From positions 152,882 through 216,881 of the forward strand of contig CAZCEC010000002.1 of the NCBI GenBank assembly GCA_964497615.1: a DNA stretch of 64,000 bases, read 5' to 3'. The first letter of the stretch is position 1; each line of letters starts with the position of its first letter. The notes beneath the pieces are model-generated. The model searched no databases. It saw nothing but the letters and a program-made list of their open reading frames with translations, and had not been told where the DNA came from. This DNA comes from CAZCEC01 sp964497615. Its GTDB lineage: Bacteria; Chloroflexota; Anaerolineae; Anaerolineales; UBA6663. A program made the translations under genes and the position numbers. Shown here one piece after another: positions 38,253-45,777 of this stretch.

Positions 38253-40691
38253 ATGACGACCGCTACACCCCCTGCCCCCGTGCGCGAACCCGCGCACCCG
38301 CCGGTCCTTGAGCGGACCCCGGCGCTGCCAGACGCGCCCTCAGCGCCTGCCAGCGTCCAGCCCGCCAGCCCCCAGCCGCCCACCTGGCAGGTGGCGGTGC
38401 GCGGGCTGGCGACGGGCGCGTTCTACGGCGCCATCCTCATCACCGCCATCAATGGCCTGAATGCGCGGATCGGCTTTGGGTGGGTGGTGGACCTGCTGGT
38501 GTTCGCGGTGCTGGGCTTCCTGCTGGTGTCGCTGTTCAACGGCGCGGCGGCGCTGGTGTGGTGGATATTGGGCCTGCCCCTGCGCAAGTGGGCGCCGAAC
38601 AGCCGCGCGCGGCGGGCGCTGCAAGCGTTCCGGCCGGATTGGCTGGGCGCCCTCGTCGGCGCGGCGGCGTTGATCCTGGTGGATGTGCTGTTCCCCGACA
38701 CGTTCTTGAAGACCATCAACCTGGCGACGCCGACGGAGATCTACCTGCCCATCCTGGCGCTGACGGGGATGCTGCTGGCGCTGGCGCGGGCCGGGGCTAA
38801 GGGCGAAGCATCCGCTATGGAGAGGGTGGATGGTGCGGGTGGGTTGGGGCGGACCTTGCAGCCCTACGCACACCGGCGCGGCGCGGTGCTGCTGGGCGCG
38901 GCGGCGCTGCTGAACGTCTCGATGCTGGGCTACATCGCCTGGCGCGGGACGGACGATTACGTGGCGCGCGCCGAGCTAACCCCGGCGGCGGGCGTGGGGG
39001 CGCTGGACCTGCCGGACCCCGGCCAGCCCGGACCGTACGCGGTGCAGACGCTGACGTATGGCAGCGGCACGGACCTGCGCCGGCCCGAGTATGGCGCGGA
39101 GGCGGCCCTCCTCACCCCGGTGCTGGATGGCACGCCGATCTTCGCCGGGTACAACCTGCCGGGCAAGTGGTTGTTTGAAGCGTTCTGGGGCTTCGACTTC
39201 AGCCAACTGCCGCTGAACGGGCGGGTGTGGTATCCAGAGGGCGCGGGGCCGTTCCCGCTGGTGCTGGCGGTGCACGGCAACCACGCCATGAGCGACTTCT
39301 CCGACCCCGGCTACGCCTACCTGGGCGAGCACCTCGCCAGCCGCGGCATGATCTTCGTCTCGGTGGACGAGAACTTCTTGAACGGGTTCTGGCTGGACGA
39401 TGGGCAGTTCAACGAGCTGCCGCAGCGGGCGTGGCTGTTGCTGGAGCATTTGCGCCAGTGGCGGGCATGGAACGAGACGCCCGGCAACCAATTCTATGGG
39501 CAGGTGGACCTGGAGCGGGTGGGGCTGGTCGGCCATTCGCGCGGGGGCGAGGCGGCGGCCTACGCGGCGGACCTGAACCAGCGGGTGGCCGCGCCCGTTT
39601 CCGAAGTGGCACAGACGGACGACTTCGGCTTCGGCATCCGGGGCGTGGTGGCGATTGCGCCGTCCGACGGGCACGCCAAGCTCAACGGCAGCAGCCCCAC
39701 CCTGCGCCACACCGACTACCTGCTGCTCATCGGCGGGCACGACACGGACACCTTCATTAACTACGGCGCGGCGCAGTACAACCGCGTCAGCTTCGGCGAG
39801 AACCCCGGCGGCTTCCGGGCGATGGCCTATCTCTATCGCGCCAACCACGGGCAGTTCAACACCGTCTGGGGCGACGCCGACCAGGGGCCGCTGACCTCGC
39901 TGATGCTCAACCGGGCGCCGCTGCTCGATGGCGAGGCACAGCGGCAGGCGGCGCGGGTGCTCATCACCGCCTTTCTGGAGGCCAGCCTGAACGACGCGGC
40001 CGATTACCGGGCGGTCTTTTACAACCCGGCCAGCGCCGCCGCGTGGCTGCCCGGCGACCTGCTGGTGACGGCCTATCAGGATGAGACGTTCCGGATGGTG
40101 AGCGGCCTGGACCGCAAGCCGGGCCGCGACCGGCTGGACGTGGACGGCGGCGGTATCGCGGCCGAGGGCGTGAGCGAGTGGGTGCGCGGCCCGCTGCTGC
40201 TGCGCGACGGCGAGACCCAGCAGGGCAACGCCGCGGCGCGGCTGGAGTGGACGGCGGGCATGCGGCCGGTCTACTCGCTGACCCTGCCGGAGGGGCAGGC
40301 GGCGGCGTGGGCGCTCTCGCCGCTGGACAGCCTGACCCTGGCGCTGGGGCCGGCCGGCGATGACCCGCTGCCCCTGAGCGTGGACGTGAGCCTGGAGACG
40401 GCTGACGGCATCGCGGCGACCCTGCCCCTGAGCCAGTTTGGGGCGCTGCACCCGCCGCTGCCCGCGCGCCAGCTTAAGGGCGACTGGTTCGCCTGGCTGA
40501 TGAGCATGAAGTATGACGTGGCGTGGCCGGCGGAGATCGTGCTTCAGACCTACGACCTGCCGCTGGAGGCGTTCCAGGCGGCGGGGCCGGGCTTCCGGCC
40601 GCAGGCCATCACCGCGATCCGGCTCAGCTTCGACGGGCCGCAAGGCGGGAGTGTGTATGTGGATACCGTGGCGTTCAGGGGTGCGCCCTAG
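38253..40691 (+). CDS. Large membrane-anchored alpha/beta hydrolase (dienelactone-hydrolase/PET-hydrolase-like) with accessory beta domain
   Basis: 812 residues. A Pro/Ala-rich N-terminus (1-45), about five TM helices (50-235), then an alpha/beta hydrolase (about 310-620): oxyanion region LAVHGNHAMSDFSDPGYAYL, nucleophile elbow GHSRGGE, acid in GGHDTDT or nearby, His in ANHGQFN. The C-terminal 200 residues (from RMVSGLDRKPGRDRLDVDGG) look like an accessory beta-sandwich. The catalytic part faces outward if the TM count is odd. ACAGGAG precedes the ATG. The stop TAG is inside the CTAG end of the MITE-like element at 40688. Confidence 0.87.
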   Translation: MTTATPPAPVREPAHPPVLERTPALPDAPSAPASVQPASPQPPTWQVAVRGLATGAFYGAILITAINGLNARIGFGWVVDLLVFAVLGFLLVSLFNGAAALVWWILGLPLRKWAPNSRARRALQAFRPDWLGALVGAAALILVDVLFPDTFLKTINLATPTEIYLPILALTGMLLALARAGAKGEASAMERVDGAGGLGRTLQPYAHRRGAVLLGAAALLNVSMLGYIAWRGTDDYVARAELTPAAGVGALDLPDPGQPGPYAVQTLTYGSGTDLRRPEYGAEAALLTPVLDGTPIFAGYNLPGKWLFEAFWGFDFSQLPLNGRVWYPEGAGPFPLVLAVHGNHAMSDFSDPGYAYLGEHLASRGMIFVSVDENFLNGFWLDDGQFNELPQRAWLLLEHLRQWRAWNETPGNQFYGQVDLERVGLVGHSRGGEAAAYAADLNQRVAAPVSEVAQTDDFGFGIRGVVAIAPSDGHAKLNGSSPTLRHTDYLLLIGGHDTDTFINYGAAQYNRVSFGENPGGFRAMAYLYRANHGQFNTVWGDADQGPLTSLMLNRAPLLDGEAQRQAARVLITAFLEASLNDAADYRAVFYNPASAAAWLPGDLLVTAYQDETFRMVSGLDRKPGRDRLDVDGGGIAAEGVSEWVRGPLLLRDGETQQGNAAARLEWTAGMRPVYSLTLPEGQAAAWALSPLDSLTLALGPAGDDPLPLSVDVSLETADGIAATLPLSQFGALHPPLPARQLKGDWFAWLMSMKYDVAWPAEIVLQTYDLPLEAFQAAGPGFRPQAITAIRLSFDGPQGGSVYVDTVAFRGAP

Positions 40692-40827
40692 TGCCGGGTC
40701 AGATGACGTGGTTGGAACACCCGTAGTCGCGGCCTTCATGGCCGCGGGCCGGCCCGTAACCCCGAAGGGGCGCTTCGCAGAGGGCCGGACTACGCCATCC
40801 CGAACAGGTCGCCTGTTTCTGCACTAG
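40688..40827. mobile_element. MITE-like element, copy 2 (CTAG ends, three-way-junction fold)
   Basis: 140 bp with CTAG at both ends and inner flanks TGCCGGGTCAG and, at the other end, its imperfect inverse. Outer stem GTAGT (40723-40727) / ACTAC (40789-40793). First hairpin CGCGGCC/GGCCGCG with loop TTCAT (40728-40746): relative to copy 1 a stem pair is swapped from C-G to G-C, so pairing is kept. Second hairpin CCGGCCC/GGGCCGG (40749-40755, 40782-40788) has an enlarged loop holding its own small hairpin CCCCGAAGGGG. It starts on the stop codon of the hydrolase gene. Confidence 0.78.
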
Positions 40828-40880
40828 TTCGTCAACGATAAGGCGGATGCAGCAGATGGATGGATAGGGCGGTGCGAAAA

Positions 40881-41564
40881 ATGAACAGCAAGCTAATCGT
40901 TCGTTATGCGATCCGAGAGACAATGGGGCTAATCTTCATGGGCGCGGCGCTGTTCTGGCCGGCGGGGCGGCTGGACTGGTGGCAGGCGTGGGCGGCGCTG
41001 GCGGTGATGGCCGTTTGGATTATGGGCACGGCCATCATCATCCTGCGCACCAACCCGGACCTGCTGCGCGAGCGGCTGGGACCGCGCCAGGGCGCCAAGG
41101 CGTGGGATACCGCCATCTTAGGCGCGCTGGGTCTGCTCCAGTTGGGGCGCTATATCATCGCCGGGCTGGATCAGCGGTACGGCTGGAGCGGCGCCTGGCC
41201 GCTCGGGGCGCAGGTGGGGGCGCTCGTCCCGTGCGTGCTGGGGTATGCGCTGGTCCTGTGGGCCACGGCGGCGAATGCCTACTTCTCGCAGGTGGTGCGG
41301 ATTCAGCAGGAGCGCGGGCACACGGTGGCCACCGGCGGCCCCTATCGCTATGTGCGCCATCCGGGGTATCTGGGCGCGCTGGCATACGAAGCGGCTGTGC
41401 CCGTGCTGCTGGGCTCGTGGTGGGCGGCCATCCCGAGCGGCATCAATGTGCTGCTGCTGATCGTGCGCACGGCGCTGGAAGACCGCACCCTGCGGGCGGA
41501 ACTGCCCGGCTATGCGGACTATGCGGGCCGGGTGCGCTGGCGCCTGCTGCCGGGCGTTTGGTAG
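40881..41564 (+). CDS. Isoprenylcysteine carboxyl methyltransferase-family (ICMT/PEMT-like) membrane protein
   Basis: 227 residues from the ATG at 40881 (an in-frame ATG at 40860 adds 7 residues). About five TM helices, then the C-terminal cofactor-binding block GHTVATGGPYRYVRHPGYLG, ALEDRTLRAELPGYADYAGR, the RHPxYxG...E-x-x-L hallmark of ICMT/PEMT/NnrU-like methyltransferases. It presumably methylates a lipid or small molecule at the membrane using S-adenosylmethionine. It follows the MITE copy. Confidence 0.88.
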   Translation: MNSKLIVRYAIRETMGLIFMGAALFWPAGRLDWWQAWAALAVMAVWIMGTAIIILRTNPDLLRERLGPRQGAKAWDTAILGALGLLQLGRYIIAGLDQRYGWSGAWPLGAQVGALVPCVLGYALVLWATAANAYFSQVVRIQQERGHTVATGGPYRYVRHPGYLGALAYEAAVPVLLGSWWAAIPSGINVLLLIVRTALEDRTLRAELPGYADYAGRVRWRLLPGVW

Positions 41565-41696
41565 GCATTACCAACCCGTAACACCCAATTACGGCCTCGT
41601 AATCGCAACGCGCGAACGCCGGTAACATCCCCGCGTTATCTTGAGCGTGTAGAACGACAAGCCTGGCCGGCGCTGACCGGCCGGTTTTTTGCTCAA
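41558..41696 (+). promoter_or_regulatory. Structured leader with alternative hairpins, possible attenuator or riboswitch-like element
   Basis: Hairpins in order: TTGGTA/TACCAA (41558-41574); CCGTAA/TTACGG (41576-41594); the alternative TTACG/CGTAA with loop GCCT (41589-41602), which shares the TTACG segment and so excludes the former; AACGCG/CGCGTT (41607-41637); TTGAGC/GCTCAA (41641-41646, 41691-41696) enclosing a terminator-like hairpin. The lipoprotein gene starts 19 nt later. No known riboswitch class is recognised. It could also be only the 3' end of the upstream gene. Confidence 0.45.
41663..41690 (+). terminator. Intrinsic terminator
   Basis: An 8-bp GC-rich stem (arms CTGGCCGG and CCGGCCGG, one wobble pair) with a 6-nt loop, followed by TTTTTT (41685-41690). 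It either ends the methyltransferase transcript or acts as an attenuator for the lipoprotein gene. Confidence 0.8.
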
Positions 41697-41714
41697 AGAC
41701 CTGTGGAGGTTACG

Positions 41715-42605
41715 ATGTCTGCTTTGAAGTTAGGCGTATTTGGAAGCTTGTTTATGTCGCTGGCGCTGGCGGCGTGCGTGGCGCGCGGCGACGGCGCGGC
41801 GCCGACCCAGCCGCCGCCCACCCTGCCGCCCGCGACGGTGACGGCGGAGCCAACCGCCCAGCCGACGGCCCAGCCCACTGCTGAGCCGACGGTGGCGCCC
41901 ACCGCGGAACCGACCACGGAGCCGACGGCCGAGCCGACAGTGGCGCCCACCCTGGAGCCGACCCCGGCCGAGCCGACCGCCCAGCCAACCCCCGACCCGA
42001 ACGAGGGCGTGGGCGAGGTGATCTTCGCGGACGCGATGGACGGCGAGAGCGGCTGGCACTGGGGCTTCGCCGACGAGGCGGTGAGCTTTGGGGTGGACAC
42101 CGAGCGCGAGGTGCTGGCGGCGGTGATGACGACCTCCGAGCTGTGGTGGCGCTACACCCTGGGGCCGGACGGCGTGAGCGCCGCCGACCAGCAGGTGACG
42201 GTGAACATGCGCGCCGTGGCCTGCGAGGGCGACGACGAGTATGGGCTGATCTTCCGCGGGCAGGAACGCGCCGCGGGCGGCTATGACCTGTACGTGCTCA
42301 AGCTGCGGTGCAGCGGCGCGGCCCGCTTCGAGAGCGTGATGGACGGGCACACCACGACCCTGGTGGATTGGACCGCCGCGCCCGCGATCCACGGCGGCGC
42401 GGGGGCCGAGAACAGCCTGACGGTGTGGATGAGCGGCGGCGCGTTCCGGTTCTACGCCAACGGGCAGTACCTGTTCTCGGCGCAGGACAGCGCGCTGGAG
42501 GCCGGCTACTATGGCTTCTACCTGTTCGACCGGACGGGCGGCGGGCTGAGCGTGAACTTTGACGACCTGGTGGCGCGGGAGGTGGGGGGCGTGGCGGGAC
42601 AATAA
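41715..42605 (+). CDS. Lipoprotein with Thr/Pro repeat stalk and LamG-like domain
   Basis: 296 residues from the ATG at 41715 (GGAGG 5 nt upstream; an ATG at 41703 lies before it). The signal ends at lipobox LAAC. Then a stalk of degenerate EPTAQPTAEPTVAP repeats (about residues 30-95), then a roughly 190-residue domain starting VIFADAMDGESGWHWGFADE and ending GLSVNFDDLVARE. This domain is clearly like the extracellular part of the kinase at 2901-4706 (same start pattern, GLIFRGQ/GVVCHHE core, FDDxxA end). It may share a ligand with that kinase (inference). Confidence 0.9.
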   Translation: MSALKLGVFGSLFMSLALAACVARGDGAAPTQPPPTLPPATVTAEPTAQPTAQPTAEPTVAPTAEPTTEPTAEPTVAPTLEPTPAEPTAQPTPDPNEGVGEVIFADAMDGESGWHWGFADEAVSFGVDTEREVLAAVMTTSELWWRYTLGPDGVSAADQQVTVNMRAVACEGDDEYGLIFRGQERAAGGYDLYVLKLRCSGAARFESVMDGHTTTLVDWTAAPAIHGGAGAENSLTVWMSGGAFRFYANGQYLFSAQDSALEAGYYGFYLFDRTGGGLSVNFDDLVAREVGGVAGQ

Positions 42606-42907
42606 GGACGACCGACGACCGCAGACGAAGGACGACCGACGAAGGACGAAGGATATCCCTGTCACGTTGGCCCACGGGGCGGCTGCGCACAGCGCGAACG
42701 CCGCCGGCTGGAACAAACGCAAGGCCGGCGCGCGAAACGTATCGAAGAGCAATCGCCGATACCCTTCGCGCGCCGGATGGGTTGCAGGCGCAGGTGGCGT
42801 GCCACATGACACCCGGCTCCTGACACATGGCACCTGACACGCACCACGCACCACAGATAGTGGTAAAGTTTGGACTGGTACCAATATCAAGCGAAAGAGA
42901 AACCGCG
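42606..42907. repeat. Gene-free spacer with GGACGA and CACATGACAC short repeats
   Basis: No gene is seen. 42607-42655 holds degenerate repeats of GACGACCG/GACGAAGGA; 42800-42840 holds three copies of a (C)ACATG(A/G)CAC-like unit. The same two repeat types in the same order recur at 48500-48680, upstream of the slipin gene. Confidence 0.6.
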
Positions 42908-44104
42908 ATGAACAAGCGATTGATTTTCCTGACATTCACCCTGGCGCTGGCGCTGCTGCTGGCGGCGTGCAGCGGGCTGGAGATCAGCGTGGAGACCGAC
43001 ACGCCCGAGCCAGCGCCCACCGAGGTGACGCCCACGCAGCCCGCGCCCACGCCCACCACGCCCGCGCCGACCCCCGAGCCGGAGGCCACCGCGGAGCCCG
43101 GCCTGCTGCCGCGGCCCCTGTACTTCATCTCGCTGGACGACGGGCAGGTGTGGCGGGTGGAAGTGGACGGCCGCACCCTGACGCGCATCACCGACGAGCG
43201 CGCCGAGGTGACCGAGTTCGACGTGTCGCCGGACGGCGCGGCGCTGGCCTACGTCACCGAGAACCTGCTGGTGCGGGCGGATGCGGATGGTAATAACCGC
43301 ACCGTGCTGGTGACGGGCGCGGCGCTGACCGGCGCAGAAGACGACTTCGTGGTGCGGATGATCGTCAACCCGCGCTGGTCGCCGGATGGGGAGCAGATCG
43401 CCTTTGGGATGAACGGGGTCAACCTGATCCCGGCAGCGGGCGGCGATCCGGTGATGATCCAGCAGAGCGACCCGATCCCCGCGACGCGCGAGCTGGCCCG
43501 CTTCTACCGGCCGCAGTTGTGGTCGCCGGATGGGAGCCAGTTAGTGGTGGCGGTGAACTTCTGGATGGAGGGGCTGATCTACGCGGTGAAGGATTTGGAG
43601 ACCGGCGGCCTGGTGGACATCGAGAGCGCCTGCTGCGACCCAAGCTGGAGCGTCGATGGGCGGAGCCTGCTGATGTACAGCAGCAGCCCCGAAGGCTACA
43701 ACCCGCCCGGCCTGTGGCGCGTGGACCCGGCCACCGGCGAAGCCGAGGTCGTGATCCAGGGCCGCACCGACGGCGACCCGCTGCTGCGGCTGGTGGCGTT
43801 CCCGCGCGAGGCGCCGGACGGGAGCCTGCGCTTCCTGCTGGCCGAGCAGTTGCCCAACGCGGACGGCGTGTACCTGTGGCCGCCGATGTTCCAGCTTGCC
43901 CTGCTGGGCGCGGACGGTGAGCCGAGCGCGGTGAGTGAGAGTGCCTACTCGGCCTCCTGGGAAGGGGGCTGGGCGCCGGGCGGCGAGGGGTTGGTGATCC
44001 GGCTGGTGAGCGCCGAGACGCCGCTGGAGGGGCAGTTCATGTGGGTGACGGCGGAGGGGGAGGCGGCGCCGCTGCCGGCGGATGGGACGAGCCCGAGGTG
44101 GTAG
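42908..44104 (+). CDS. TolB/PD40-like beta-propeller lipoprotein
   Basis: 398 residues. Lipoprotein signal MNKRLIFLTFTLALALLLAA then Cys; a Thr/Pro stalk (about 25-65); then a propeller with blades marked FDVSPDGAALAYVTE, PRWSPDGEQIAFGMNG, PQLWSPDGSQLVVAVN and PSWSVDGRSLLMYSSS. The Cys pair in ESACCDPSW is odd. GAAAGAGA lies upstream of the ATG. Surface-tethered, ligand unknown. Similar in plan to the lipoprotein at 20540 but with a stalk. Confidence 0.88.
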   Translation: MNKRLIFLTFTLALALLLAACSGLEISVETDTPEPAPTEVTPTQPAPTPTTPAPTPEPEATAEPGLLPRPLYFISLDDGQVWRVEVDGRTLTRITDERAEVTEFDVSPDGAALAYVTENLLVRADADGNNRTVLVTGAALTGAEDDFVVRMIVNPRWSPDGEQIAFGMNGVNLIPAAGGDPVMIQQSDPIPATRELARFYRPQLWSPDGSQLVVAVNFWMEGLIYAVKDLETGGLVDIESACCDPSWSVDGRSLLMYSSSPEGYNPPGLWRVDPATGEAEVVIQGRTDGDPLLRLVAFPREAPDGSLRFLLAEQLPNADGVYLWPPMFQLALLGADGEPSAVSESAYSASWEGGWAPGGEGLVIRLVSAETPLEGQFMWVTAEGEAAPLPADGTSPRW

Positions 44105-44306
44105 GACGGCGCGTGCGCGTGCCCACAGGGGGCCTTCGGCTCTGAGCACGTGAGCAGGTGAGAGAGAGCGCGAGGGCAGGGGGGCCTTCGCGCTCTGCGC
44201 TGAGGTACACTTTGCTCGGCACCGGTGTGAATGAACCAGCCGAGGGTGAGGCGGTATATAGAGAGTCGCAGGGCTGATGGACCATTCGGACAAAGGAGAC
44301 GATCCA

Positions 44307-44885
44307 GTGAGCAGCTTAGATCAGGCGCGCGAGACCCAACTGAAGAACATCCAGGCCAAGACCGGCAAGACCCTGGCGCAGTTGCGCGCCCACATCGACA
44401 AGAGCGGCCTCACCAAGCACGGCGAGATCCGCGCGATGTTGATGGCGGACTTTGGGCTGGGGCATGGCGACGCTAACTCGCTGGTGCACTTCGCCAAGCA
44501 GTCCGACGGGCAGAGCGCGGCGGTGGCCAAGGGCGCCACCACCGGCGACGTGCTGGACGAAATCTACACCGGCAACAAGGCGGGGCTGCGGCCCATCCAC
44601 GACAAGGTGATGGCCGCCATTGAGGCGTTTGGCGAATTCGAGATCGCGCCCAAGAAAGGGTACGTCAGCCTGCGGCGCAAGAAGCAGTTCGCCATGGTGG
44701 GGCCGGGGACGAAGGGGCGGCTGGAGGTGGGGCTGAACATGAAGGGCGTGCCCGCCACCGAGCGCCTGCTGGCCCAGCCGCCGGGGGGCATGTGCCAGTA
44801 CAAGGTGTTCCTGACCGACGCGGCCGAGGTGGACAAGGCGCTGGTGGGCTGGCTGCGGGTGGCGTACGAGGCGGCGGGGGAATAG
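44307..44885 (+). CDS. DUF4287 plus DUF5655-like protein
   Basis: 192 residues from the GTG at 44307, chosen because AAAGGAG lies 8 nt upstream; the in-frame ATG at 44277 has no such signal. N-terminal DUF4287 (about 1-75: QLKNIQAKTGKTLAQLRAHI, HGEIRAMLMADFGLGHGDAN) and C-terminal DUF5655-like domain (PIHDKVMAAIEAFGEFEIAP, then YVSLRRKKQFAMVGP). Cytoplasmic; function unknown. Neighbouring spacer 44105-44306 has two GGGGGCCTTCG copies and nothing else clear. Confidence 0.88.
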   Translation: MSSLDQARETQLKNIQAKTGKTLAQLRAHIDKSGLTKHGEIRAMLMADFGLGHGDANSLVHFAKQSDGQSAAVAKGATTGDVLDEIYTGNKAGLRPIHDKVMAAIEAFGEFEIAPKKGYVSLRRKKQFAMVGPGTKGRLEVGLNMKGVPATERLLAQPPGGMCQYKVFLTDAAEVDKALVGWLRVAYEAAGE

Positions 44886-44949
44886 CGTGGCGGCGCGCTG
44901 CCACTGACCTCTTCGCGGCAGTTGAGAAACAACGGTGCCAGCACCCCAA

Positions 44950-45519
44950 ATGCCCGTGGTCCTGATTGGACCGATGTGTTGCGGCAAGAGCACGATTGCG
45001 CACTGCTTGGCCGGACGGTTGAACCTGCCGCGCTACGAGCTGGATGAGCTGCGTTGGGGCTATTACGCCGAAATCGGGTATGACCCAGCCGCGCTGGCTC
45101 CCATCGCACAAGCGGAGGGGACGATGGGCGTGGCCCGCTACTGGAAACCGTTTGAAGCGTACGCCGTGGAGCGGGTGCTGGCGGATGCCCCCCAAGCGAT
45201 TGTGGATTTTGGGGCCGGCCATTCGGTCTATGAGGAGGCGGCGCTGCTGCGGCGGGTGCAGCGGGCGCTGGCGCCCTACCCGAATATCATCCTGCTATTG
45301 CCATCGCCCGATCTCGACGAGGCGGTAACGCTGCTGAATGCCCGCCTAGTCACGCTGCTCGAAAAGGAAGTGGGCACAGTTGATCCAGCCGTCTTGGAAT
45401 TGAATGAGCGGTTTGTGAAGCATCCATCCAATCATCAACTTGCCAGGCAGGTGGTCTTCACGCGGGACCAGACGCCAGCCGAGACGTGCGACGAAGTCCT
45501 TCAATTGCTTGCTTACTAA
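44950..45519 (+). CDS. P-loop nucleoside/shikimate-kinase-like protein
   Basis: 189 residues. MPVVLIGPMCCGKSTIAHCL is a Walker A (GPMCCGKST); RLNLPRYELDELRWGYY gives the substrate-binding Asp; VLADAPQAIVDFGAGHSVYE the middle strand. The layout is that of shikimate/gluconate/adenylylsulfate kinase relatives, but the shikimate ligand set is not obvious. An in-frame GTG at 44935 is another possible start. It likely phosphorylates a small molecule in the cytoplasm; substrate unknown. Confidence 0.78.
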   Translation: MPVVLIGPMCCGKSTIAHCLAGRLNLPRYELDELRWGYYAEIGYDPAALAPIAQAEGTMGVARYWKPFEAYAVERVLADAPQAIVDFGAGHSVYEEAALLRRVQRALAPYPNIILLLPSPDLDEAVTLLNARLVTLLEKEVGTVDPAVLELNERFVKHPSNHQLARQVVFTRDQTPAETCDEVLQLLAY

Positions 45520-45595
45520 ATTGCGGCCCAGCCCGCGCTCGCGCCCGGCTGGTCATTCGCGCTTCCTCCCTATTCAACAACCTGCTCGGAATGGT

Positions 45596-45680
45596 GTAGT
45601 CGCGCCCTTTTTAGGCGCGGCTCCGCTGGGGCGCCAACGGGGTTGGCGGGGACTGCTGCGCGCCCCGCCGCTGCGGGCGA
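45596..45680. repeat. Diverged GTAG-hairpin module and shared GC-rich block
   Basis: GTAGT (45596-45600), hairpin CGCGCC/GGCGCG with loop CTTTTTA (45601-45619), then a block including GGCGGGGACTGCTGCGCGCC, which also occurs inverted at about 35226-35245 and 35346-35371. It lies in the spacer 45520-45777. Confidence 0.6.
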
Positions 45681-45736
45681 AACGTGGCGGCACGTTTCGC
45701 CGCCATTGCCCGGGGTGATGATCTGGAGCGGCTTAA

Positions 45737-45745
45737 TGCTATGAT
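45737..45745 (+). promoter_or_regulatory. Candidate extended -10 promoter of the secreted protein gene
   Basis: TGCTATGAT fits TGnTATAAT (5 of 6 in the hexamer), 33 nt upstream of the ATG at 45778. Confidence 0.4.
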
Positions 45746-45777
45746 GAATGGCACACAGCGGGGGCACAGGAGGCGCG

